Assembly (NCBI GenBank): GCA_902482195.1 | Contig: CABSZQ010000001.1 | Coordinates: forward strand, 1-21,368 | From: an uncultured Haemophilus sp. | GTDB lineage: Bacteria; Pseudomonadota; Gammaproteobacteria; Enterobacterales; Pasteurellaceae | Direction of reading: 5' to 3' | DNA: 21,368 nucleotides | Shown here: positions 15,482-21,368 of the stretch, one piece after another | Position numbering within the stretch: position 1 is the stretch's first letter | Layout: each line of letters starts with the position of its first letter | Notes under the pieces: model-generated | Seen by the model: the letters and a program-made list of their open reading frames with translations, nothing else | The model's database searches: none | What the model was told of the DNA's origin: nothing | Made by a program: the position numbers and the translations under genes

Positions 15482-16264
15482 ATGTTTATCGTAGATTCCC
15501 ATTGCCATTTAGATGCATTGGATTATGAAAATTTACACAAAGATATTGCTGATGTTGTGGCCAAAGCCCAAGCACGAGATGTGAAGCATTTATTGGCGAT
15601 TGGCGTAACATTAAGCCGTTTTGAAAAAGCTTACCCTGAGTTAGCAAAATTTCCGAATGTGTCTTTGGCTTGCGGTGTACATCCACTAGATCTTGAAGAA
15701 GAACCTTACGATGCCGATCGTTTATTACGTTTATCCCAAGATAAAAAAGTGATCGCAATTGGCGAAATTGGTTTGGATTATTATTACAGTGCAGATAATA
15801 AGGCATTGCAGCAAACGGTTTTTGCGGATCAAATCAGAATTGCTAATGAAGTGGATAAACCCGTGATTATTCATACTCGTTCAGCGCCAGAAGATACCAT
15901 TGCCATGTTGCGTGAGCACCAGGCAGAAAAGTGTGGTGGATTAATTCATTGTTTTACGGAAACCTTGGATTTTGCGAAAAAGGCACTTGATTTAGGGTTT
16001 TATATTTCTTGTTCAGGCATTATAACCTTTAAAAATGCGGAAAGTATTCGTGAAGCTATTCGTTATGTGCCGGCAGATCGTTTGTTAGTTGAAACGGATT
16101 CGCCTTATTTAGCACCTGTACCTTATCGTGGTAAAGAGAACCAACCTGCCTATACACGTGAAGTGTGTGAGTATGTGGCAGCGTTAAAAGGGTTGTCTAT
16201 GGAAGAATTTGCACAAATTAGTACACAAAACTTCGAGCGTTTATTTAAAATTAATGTACAATAA
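15482..16264 (+). CDS. TatD family metal-dependent hydrolase (YcfH type)
   Basis: A TIM-barrel hydrolase of 260 residues, the typical size for the TatD/YcfH family, whose members have 3'-5' exonuclease or deoxyribonuclease activity. Metal ligands are visible: His7 and His9 in DSHCHLD, Glu95 in GEIGLDYYY, His131 in VIIHTR, His156 in LIHCFT and Asp206 in ETDSPYL. It starts 7 bases after holB, and an AAGGA in the holB tail is the likely ribosome site, although the 11-base spacing is rather long. The neighbourhood (tmk-holB-this gene) is that of E. coli ycfH, so it is the YcfH rather than the TatD or YjjV paralogue. Its physiological substrate is uncertain. Confidence 0.94.
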   Translation: MFIVDSHCHLDALDYENLHKDIADVVAKAQARDVKHLLAIGVTLSRFEKAYPELAKFPNVSLACGVHPLDLEEEPYDADRLLRLSQDKKVIAIGEIGLDYYYSADNKALQQTVFADQIRIANEVDKPVIIHTRSAPEDTIAMLREHQAEKCGGLIHCFTETLDFAKKALDLGFYISCSGIITFKNAESIREAIRYVPADRLLVETDSPYLAPVPYRGKENQPAYTREVCEYVAALKGLSMEEFAQISTQNFERLFKINVQ

Positions 16265-16290
16265 ATCATCGATTTAAATGAGGGAGTTTT

Positions 16291-16815
16291 ATGCGTAAGT
16301 TTTTTAAGTACTTTTTATTTTTAGTAGTCTTTGTTTTCCACGGCTTTATGTTCGCGGTGGTAGACTACGTTTTCCCACACTATGATGTAACGCGAGTAAC
16401 CGGTGTGGAAGTGAAACGTGTGGATAAAGATGGCCCGATTACAAAATCGAATCCGGCTGATGGTCCAACGCGCGATGTGTATTTTATCAATACACAAAAT
16501 GATGATGGCAAAATCATGGTGTATCGTAATGAAGATACCCGTTGGGGTTTTCCATTCTACTTTAAATTTGGTTCAGCGAACTTACAGGCTCAAGTTCAAG
16601 CCTTGGGTAATGAAAACAAATTAGTGCAAATCAAGTATTACGGTTGGCGGATGACGATGTTCGATGAATATCGCAATGCCGTTGCAGTGAAAGAAATCAG
16701 TGGCGATGTGACACCAAGCCATCCGATTTTATCTTGGGTATTCTATGCTTTCTTATTAATTACTCTTTTCCTTTCTATCCAATTTGTACGTGGCTGGTTC
16801 GACAGCGAAAATTAG
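16291..16815 (+). CDS. DUF1523 family membrane protein
   Basis: A 174-residue protein of unknown function that I assign to DUF1523. Two hydrophobic segments, at about 5-26 and 146-167, frame a polar region of about 118 residues, so it is probably an inner-membrane protein with that region in the periplasm. Landmarks are YDVTRVTGVEVKR near the start of the polar part, RDVYFINTQNDDGK, ED.RWGFPFYFKF and YGWRMTMFDEYRNA. Aromatic residues are frequent. No catalytic motif is evident. A strong GAGGGAG ribosome site precedes the ATG. It follows tatD by 26 bases and may belong to the same transcript. Confidence 0.85.
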   Translation: MRKFFKYFLFLVVFVFHGFMFAVVDYVFPHYDVTRVTGVEVKRVDKDGPITKSNPADGPTRDVYFINTQNDDGKIMVYRNEDTRWGFPFYFKFGSANLQAQVQALGNENKLVQIKYYGWRMTMFDEYRNAVAVKEISGDVTPSHPILSWVFYAFLLITLFLSIQFVRGWFDSEN

Positions 16816-16829
16816 CGTTTCTCAAATAT

Positions 16830-16849
16830 GGGGCGTCATAGAACGCCCT
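16830..16849 (+). terminator. Weak hairpin after the DUF1523 gene
   Basis: GGGCGT (16831-16836) pairs with ACGCCC (16843-16848) over a six-base loop, with one possible outer G-T pair. No T tract follows, so termination, if any, may need Rho. It separates the DUF1523 gene from paeA. Confidence 0.4.
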
Positions 16850-16896
16850 CACAATTTAATAATAACATTCCTAACCTAAAAACCAGCGGTAAATTG

Positions 16897-16905
16897 ACCG
16901 CACTT
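16897..16905 (-). repeat. DNA uptake signal core
   Basis: Reverse-oriented core in the gap before paeA. An upstream GCGGT (16886-16890) can pair with its ACCGC part over six bases, a partial inverted pair. Confidence 0.9.
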
Positions 16906-16927
16906 TAAAGCCAATAAAGAGAACATT

Positions 16928-18238
16928 ATGAGTTTATCTGCAGCGATTTTTATTTTAATCGTATTAATTATTGTCAGTGCAATCTTGTCATCAGCTGAGA
17001 TTTCTCTCGCGGGTGCAAGACGCATTAAACTACAAGCGTTGGCCAATGAAGGCAATATCAAAGCGGAGAAAGTTTTAAAATTACAGGAACAGCCAGGGCG
17101 TTTCATTACTGTAGTACAAATTGGACTTAATATGGTTGCCGTACTCGGTGGTGTGATTGGTGAAGCAACCATTAGTCTTCACTTACAGAGTTTTTTACAT
17201 GAATACACTACGGCAGAATGGGTTGAGCCAGCCTCCTCTTGGATTGCTTTTTTCATGGTAACCACAACATTTGTTTTATTAGCCGATTTAATTCCGAAAC
17301 GTCTCGCATTGATTAATCCTGAAGGTGTGGCGTTACGGACTATTGGCATTATGCAAGTCTTCATTTTCTTCTTAAAACCTATTGTATGGTTTTTTGATGG
17401 TCTTTCTAATATCTTCTTCCATTTAATGGGGATATCCACTAAGCGCGAAGATAATATGACTCCAGAAGACATTGTGGCGATTGTGGAGGCTGGTGCCGAA
17501 GCGGGTGTACTAAAAACACAAGAACATTATTTAATTGAAAACATCTTTGAAATGCAAGAGCGTACCGTGTCTTCAACCATGACGACTCGTGAAAACATCG
17601 TGTTTTTAGACCGCACTTTTACTCGTCAGGAAGTGTTGAATACCTTATCGGCTGACTCTCATTCTAAATTAGTGATCTGTGATAATGGTTTGGACAAGAT
17701 TTTAGGTTATGTGGAATCCCATACTTTGTTGACGCTTTATCTTCAACAAGAAGTAGTAGATTTAACAGATAGCCGTTTATTACGCAAAGCGTTATTTATC
17801 CCAGATACACTGTCGTTATACGAAGTATTGGAGTTGTTTAAATCTACGGGGGAAGATTTTGCTATTATCGTCAATGAATATGCGCTTGTAATGGGCTTAA
17901 TTACCTTGAACGATGTGATGAGTATTGTGATGGGAGAATTGGTTTCTAACGAAGAAGAGCAAATCGTTAGCCGCGATGAAAACTCTTGGTTGATTGATGG
18001 GGCAACGCCACTTGAAGATGTGATGCGCGTTTTGGATATTGAATCTTTCCCTGATTCAGAAAATTACGAGACTATTAGTGGCTTTATGATGTATATGTTA
18101 CGCAAAATTCCGAAAAAAACCGATTTTGTCGTATACGATAAATATAAATTTGAAGTCATTGATACCGAAAACTTCAAAATTGATCAAATTTTAGTTTCGA
18201 TTGTCAAAGACAGCGGAGTGAGCAAAGAATCAGCGTAG
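16928..18238 (+). CDS. paeA: CNNM/CorC family transporter, PaeA (YtfL) homologue
   Basis: E. coli and Salmonella PaeA (YtfL) exports cadaverine and putrescine; the wider family includes magnesium and cobalt transporters of the CNNM/CorC type. The 436-residue protein aligns with YtfL along its whole length. Residues 1-185 are the DUF21/CNNM membrane domain, with hydrophobic segments near 3-23, 57-77, 100-125 and 135-155 and the conserved SSAEISLAGARRIKL and QIGLN segments. A CBS pair follows (about 200-325, including SSTMTTRENIVFLD and FAIIVNEYALVMGLITLNDV). The CorC_HlyC domain (about 345-425) contains SWLIDGATPLEDVMRVL. Polyamine export is inferred from the YtfL match. Older 'hemolysin' labels for this family are misleading. 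Confidence 0.88.
   Translation: MSLSAAIFILIVLIIVSAILSSAEISLAGARRIKLQALANEGNIKAEKVLKLQEQPGRFITVVQIGLNMVAVLGGVIGEATISLHLQSFLHEYTTAEWVEPASSWIAFFMVTTTFVLLADLIPKRLALINPEGVALRTIGIMQVFIFFLKPIVWFFDGLSNIFFHLMGISTKREDNMTPEDIVAIVEAGAEAGVLKTQEHYLIENIFEMQERTVSSTMTTRENIVFLDRTFTRQEVLNTLSADSHSKLVICDNGLDKILGYVESHTLLTLYLQQEVVDLTDSRLLRKALFIPDTLSLYEVLELFKSTGEDFAIIVNEYALVMGLITLNDVMSIVMGELVSNEEEQIVSRDENSWLIDGATPLEDVMRVLDIESFPDSENYETISGFMMYMLRKIPKKTDFVVYDKYKFEVIDTENFKIDQILVSIVKDSGVSKESA
17610..17618 (-). repeat. DNA uptake signal core
   Basis: Reverse-oriented core inside paeA, in the CBS-domain coding part. Confidence 0.9.
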
Positions 18239-18252
18239 TACTAGGTGTTACC

Positions 18253-18280
18253 TTGCTTAACTCCCCATTCTAAGTATAAT
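18253..18280 (+). promoter_or_regulatory. Candidate sigma70 promoter of the lipoprotein gene
   Basis: A perfect TATAAT (18275-18280) lies 16 bases after a poor -35 box TTGCTT (18253-18258). Transcription would begin near 18286-18287, the first base of the small palindrome GCGGTTTTAACCGC (18286-18299), so the mRNA would start with a hairpin. The AAGGA ribosome site and ATG (18320) follow. Confidence 0.55.
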
Positions 18281-18319
18281 TAACAGCGGTTTTAACCGCC
18301 TATCAATAAGGAAAATTTA

Positions 18320-18850
18320 ATGTTAAAAAAAATCTCGATATTCTTTGTTGCAGTAATGCTTGCGGGTTGTTCTTCGATTTCAGATATGACCTCTTACATT
18401 CCATTTATGGGTAAAGACAAAAAGGTCATTGATTTAGATAAAGATAAAATCGACCAAAAATCTTATGCCGCCGCTTATGAAGCCACTGTGGCAACCTATA
18501 AAGATCGTGTAACAAAAAATTTCTTTGTGGATAATTTTGCAAGTGGTGCGAATGACTGGTATCTCGGTCGTATTGTTGTACCAATCAAGCAAATTCAAGA
18601 TAAACTCTACACAGGTGGTCATGATTCTGATGTGTATGCTTACTATAGCGGTGTGTTACATGCAGAAGCATTACAAACTAACTTCAGCCGTTTAAGTGCA
18701 AATTGTTGGCAAAAAGTGGATTCGCCAAGTGTGACGCAAGGGATCTACGATGCAATGCGTGATTTGCAAAAAGGCAAAGAGCGCGGTGAAAATGACGCCT
18801 ACATTTCCCAAGGTAGCGAAATGCTACTCAAAGCCTGTACCGGCCAATAA
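18320..18850 (+). CDS. Putative lipoprotein of unknown function
   Basis: I do not recognise the family. Residues 1-16 form a lipoprotein signal peptide with the lipobox LAGC; Cys17 would be lipidated. The next residue is Ser, not Asp, which under the E. coli rule favours sorting to the outer membrane. The mature part (about 160 residues) is polar, begins SSISDMTSYIPFMGKDKK, and contains DNFASGANDWYLGRIVVPIKQIQDKL at about 71-96. Cys129 and Cys173 could form a disulfide. No enzymatic motif is evident. It has a good candidate promoter and a strong terminator, so it is probably transcribed alone. The Haemophilus-typical context suggests a conserved but uncharacterised envelope protein. Confidence 0.85.
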   Translation: MLKKISIFFVAVMLAGCSSISDMTSYIPFMGKDKKVIDLDKDKIDQKSYAAAYEATVATYKDRVTKNFFVDNFASGANDWYLGRIVVPIKQIQDKLYTGGHDSDVYAYYSGVLHAEALQTNFSRLSANCWQKVDSPSVTQGIYDAMRDLQKGKERGENDAYISQGSEMLLKACTGQ

Positions 18851-18858
18851 TCAATTTG

Positions 18859-18899
18859 AGCTGTTGATGAGAGACCTCATCAGCAGCTTTTCTTTTTTT
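18859..18899 (+). terminator. Strong intrinsic terminator between the lipoprotein gene and fruB
   Basis: A 13-bp stem (18859-18871 with 18876-18888, one T-G pair) encloses the loop AGAC and is followed by TT, C and a seven-T run (18893-18899). It ends 25 bases before the fruB start codon, leaving almost no room for a fruB promoter downstream. Confidence 0.88.
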
Positions 18900-18924
18900 A
18901 AATCATCAATGTGAAGGAGCAAGA

Positions 18925-20445
18925 ATGTTAGAACTTTCGGAAAGCAACATTCATTTAAATGCTACGGCAACAAATAAGCTGCAAGCTATTGAAATGGCTG
19001 CAAGCGCGTTAGAGCAAGCAGGCAATGTTGAACAAGGCTATTTGCAAGGTATGCTTGGACGTGAACAACAAACCTCCACTTTTTTAGGCAATGGGATTGC
19101 GATTCCACACGGTACATTAGAAACCCGTTCGATGGTGAAAAAAACCGGTGTGCAAGTTTTCCAATTTCCACAAGGTATTGAGTGGGGAGAAGGCAATATT
19201 GCTTATGTTGTGATTGGTATTGCTGCCCGTTCTGATGAGCATCTTGCTTTACTTCGTCAATTAACGCATGTTTTAGGTGATGAAGACACCGCGGCACAGT
19301 TAGCGACATTAACAGATATTGAAAAATTTCGTGCGATTTTGTTAGGTGAAAGCGATTCTTTTAGCATTACTGAAGAAACATTAAGTTTAGATATTGAAAC
19401 ACAAAGTTTGCTCACCCTTACCGCCATCAATGCAGGTAAATTACAACAGCAAAGTGCGGTTGAAAATAGCTTTGTTTCTGAAGTGGTATCCAATTCTGCT
19501 CTGCCACTAGGTAAAGGTTTATGGGTTACAGATGCCGTATCAGGTAATGTGAAAAATGCGTTGGCATTCAGTCGTGCTAAAACCATTTTTAATCATAATG
19601 GCAAAGCGGTGAAAGGCGTGTTGACGATTTCGGCGGTTAACGATCAAATCAATGAGACATTAGCGCGTTTATTGGATGATGAAGTCCAAAATATTTTATT
19701 AAGTGGTAATACGCAGCAAATTTTGACCACACTTAATGGTGGTAAAGTGCCAGTTGCAGCAGCTGCTCAATCTGAAGGTCAAATCGCTACGGGTGCAGTG
19801 ATTGGTACCTTTACTGTTCGTAATGAACATGGCTTGCACGCTCGCCCAAGTGCGGTGCTCGTCAATGAAGTGAAAAAATTCACCTCCAAAATTACGGTAC
19901 AAAATCTTACTCGAGAAACCGCACCGGTTAGTGCAAAAAGTTTAATGAAAATTGTGGCATTAGGTGTCACTCAAGGTCATCGCTTACGTTTTGTTGCTGA
20001 AGGTGATGATGCAAAACAAGCCATTGAAGCCTTAGGTAAGATTATTGCGAGTGGGCTTGGCGAAAGCGTATCAGCTGTGCCACCAGCTGAACCAGATACC
20101 ATTGAAGTGAGCAGTGAGCACGTACCACAAATTCACGAAGAAAAAACAGGTTTACCAGCCGATGCTATTGAAGCGGTATTTATGATTCGTAATGAACATG
20201 GCTTACATGCTCGCCCAAGTGCTGTACTGGTTAATGAAGTGAAAAAATACAATGCGTCTGTTGCGGTACAAAACTTAGATCGTGACACCCAATTAGTCAG
20301 TGCGAAAAGTCTGATGAAAATTGTGGCGCTCGGTGTCGTGAAAGGTCATCGCTTACGTTTTGTGGCGAGCGGTGAAGAAGCTCAACAAGCGATTGACGGT
20401 ATTGGTGCAGTCATTGAAAGTGGTTTAGGCGAAGGTCGGGGGTAA
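18925..20445 (+). CDS. fruB: Fructose PTS multiphosphoryl transfer protein with tandem HPr domains
   Basis: FruB (DTP) passes phosphate from Enzyme I to the fructose permease FruA, giving fructose-1-phosphate on uptake. Domain order is EIIA-fructose (about 1-142, phospho-His62 in AIPHGT), a central M domain (about 155-275), HPr-like domain 1 (about 293-380, His305 in GLHARPS), a proline/glutamate-rich linker (about 385-413), then HPr-like domain 2 (about 416-503, His428 in GLHARPS). E. coli FruB has one HPr domain and 376 residues; this protein has 506. The two copies match over 85 residues without a gap, 61 of them identical. An AGGAG ribosome site lies seven bases before the ATG. fruK begins three bases after the stop, so fruBK(A) is an operon. 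Confidence 0.97.
   Translation: MLELSESNIHLNATATNKLQAIEMAASALEQAGNVEQGYLQGMLGREQQTSTFLGNGIAIPHGTLETRSMVKKTGVQVFQFPQGIEWGEGNIAYVVIGIAARSDEHLALLRQLTHVLGDEDTAAQLATLTDIEKFRAILLGESDSFSITEETLSLDIETQSLLTLTAINAGKLQQQSAVENSFVSEVVSNSALPLGKGLWVTDAVSGNVKNALAFSRAKTIFNHNGKAVKGVLTISAVNDQINETLARLLDDEVQNILLSGNTQQILTTLNGGKVPVAAAAQSEGQIATGAVIGTFTVRNEHGLHARPSAVLVNEVKKFTSKITVQNLTRETAPVSAKSLMKIVALGVTQGHRLRFVAEGDDAKQAIEALGKIIASGLGESVSAVPPAEPDTIEVSSEHVPQIHEEKTGLPADAIEAVFMIRNEHGLHARPSAVLVNEVKKYNASVAVQNLDRDTQLVSAKSLMKIVALGVVKGHRLRFVASGEEAQQAIDGIGAVIESGLGEGRG
19452..19460 (+). repeat. DNA uptake signal core
   Basis: Exact core in the M-domain part of fruB. Confidence 0.9.
19810..20064 (+). repeat. Direct repeat copy 1: HPr-domain coding unit in fruB
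   Basis: This 255-base unit codes for 85 residues of HPr domain 1. It recurs 369 bases (123 codons) downstream with no insertion or deletion. Long stretches are identical in DNA, for example the codons for RNEHGL and GHRLRFV. It contains an exact uptake signal (19848-19856). Confidence 0.9.
19848..19856 (+). repeat. DNA uptake signal core
   Basis: Exact core in HPr copy 1 of fruB, just after the GLHARPS codons. Confidence 0.9.
20179..20433 (+). repeat. Direct repeat copy 2: HPr-domain coding unit in fruB
   Basis: Second copy of the HPr unit. At the position of the uptake signal in copy 1 it reads AAGTGCTGT (20217-20225), one base off the core. All key residues of the GLHARPS motif are kept, so both domains look able to carry phosphate. 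Confidence 0.9.
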
Positions 20446-20448
20446 GTG

Positions 20449-21368
20449 ATGGCAAAAGTAGCAACAATTACCTTAAATGCCGCTTACGATTTAGTTGGGC
20501 GTTTGCCTCGTATTGAAATCGGCGAAGTGAACACTGTTGAAACACTCGGTATTTTCCCAGCAGGCAAAGGCATTAATGTCGCGAAGGTATTAAAAGATTT
20601 GGGCGTAGAGGTGGCCGTTGGTGGCTTCTTAGGTGAAGACAACGTGGGTGATTTCGAAACCCTATTTAAAAAACAAGGCTTAGAAGACAAATTTCATCGC
20701 GTACCAGGTAAAACTCGCATTAACGTAAAAATTACGGAAACCGAAGCGGATGTGACTGACCTAAATTTCTTAGGTTATCAAATTACTCCAGAAGCTTGGC
20801 AGCGATTTACAGCAGATTCATTAGCGTATTGCCAAAATTTTGACATCGTTGCAGTCTGCGGCAGTTTACCGCGAGGTGTGAGTCCTGAATTGTTTGCGGA
20901 TTGGCTTAATCAGTTACATCAAGCTGGTGTGAAAGTCGTATTAGATAGCAGTAATGCGGCACTTACAGCAGGTTTGAAAGCCCATCCTTGGTTGGTAAAA
21001 CCAAATCATCGCGAATTAGAAGCGTGGATTGGCCACCCACTAAATTCTCTTGATGAAATTATTGTGGCGGCTAAAAAACTTAAAGCAGAAGGTATTGCTA
21101 ACGTCATTATTTCGATGGGCGCGAATGGTTCTTTATGGCTGAGTGATCAAGCTGTTATTCAAGCTCAACCACCTAAATGTGAAAACGTGGTGAGCACCGT
21201 AGGGGCTGGTGATTCTATGGTGGCAGGCTTAATTTACGGTATCGAAAAAGGCTTGTCTCAAGAAGAAACCTTAGCGTTTGCAAGTGCAGTTTCCGCCTTT
21301 GCTGTTTCACAAAGTAATGTGGGTGTGAGCGATATCGCCTTGCTTGAGCCAATTCTGGCGAATGTCAA
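20449..21368 (+). CDS. fruK: 1-phosphofructokinase, nearly complete, cut by the right edge
   Basis: FruK phosphorylates fructose-1-phosphate to fructose-1,6-bisphosphate, the step after FruA/FruB-mediated uptake. 306 complete codons are present; E. coli FruK has 312 residues, so only a few are missing. It belongs to the PfkB/ribokinase family: the first signature has AGKGINVAK starting at residue 38, and the second has GAGDSMVAG with catalytic Asp255. The ATG at 20449 follows an in-frame GTG at 20446; I prefer the ATG because MAKVATITLNAAYD fits family N-termini. It starts three bases after the fruB stop, which implies translational coupling. fruA is expected beyond the window. Confidence 0.96.
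   Translation, partial: MAKVATITLNAAYDLVGRLPRIEIGEVNTVETLGIFPAGKGINVAKVLKDLGVEVAVGGFLGEDNVGDFETLFKKQGLEDKFHRVPGKTRINVKITETEADVTDLNFLGYQITPEAWQRFTADSLAYCQNFDIVAVCGSLPRGVSPELFADWLNQLHQAGVKVVLDSSNAALTAGLKAHPWLVKPNHRELEAWIGHPLNSLDEIIVAAKKLKAEGIANVIISMGANGSLWLSDQAVIQAQPPKCENVVSTVGAGDSMVAGLIYGIEKGLSQEETLAFASAVSAFAVSQSNVGVSDIALLEPILANV

Noticed and set aside
18886..18924. Cra (FruR) or CRP operator before fruB
   Set aside because: Only a TGTGA half-site is present (18909-18914 region); no second half and no Cra palindrome.
1..21368. CRISPR array, tRNA, rRNA, insertion sequence or toxin-antitoxin pair
   Set aside because: No regularly spaced repeats, no cloverleaf or rRNA segment, no transposase, and all small frames outside the listed genes lie over real genes.

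Overview
The window is a gene-dense chromosomal segment of a Pasteurellaceae bacterium, most likely a Haemophilus species (H. parainfluenzae or a close relative). The best evidence is the Hin-type DNA uptake signal: I counted 14 exact copies of AAGTGCGGT or its complement. The proteins also match Haemophilus/enterobacterial families along their full length. No gene-free stretch exceeds about 115 bases. I see no rRNA, tRNA, CRISPR array, insertion sequence or prophage gene.

Left part (1-5730): a minus-strand series holds rsmJ (cut by the window edge), trmA, maoP, dsbA and yihD. mobA diverges from yihD, htpX follows mobA, and htpX converges with pepD on a perfect 12-bp terminator stem. The themes are RNA methylation, periplasmic disulfide formation, molybdenum cofactor synthesis and membrane protein quality control. 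A sigma32-like promoter lies in front of htpX, and its real start is 66 bases inside the longest open frame.

Middle part (5731-11742): gpt (purine salvage), then the least ordinary gene of the window, a protein with three TPR-like repeats joined to a DxD glycosyltransferase-like domain. Next come dnaE (replicative polymerase alpha subunit) and pyrR. An inverted pair of uptake signals lies between dnaE and pyrR.

Right part (11743-21368): a single-parvulin SurA-like periplasmic foldase, then the tightly packed mltG-tmk-holB-tatD series (1-base and 4-base overlaps), a DUF1523 membrane protein, a PaeA/YtfL-type CNNM/CorC transporter, a small lipoprotein of unknown function, and the start of the fructose PTS operon. 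fruB encodes two tandem HPr domains instead of one. fruK runs off the right edge only a few residues short of its usual end.

Most of this is housekeeping. I did not find a clear new multi-gene system. The items most worth a second look are the TPR-glycosyltransferase gene and the hairpin in front of it, the HPr duplication in FruB, strong terminators only about 26 bases before the mltG and fruB start codons, and the candidate heat-shock promoter of htpX.
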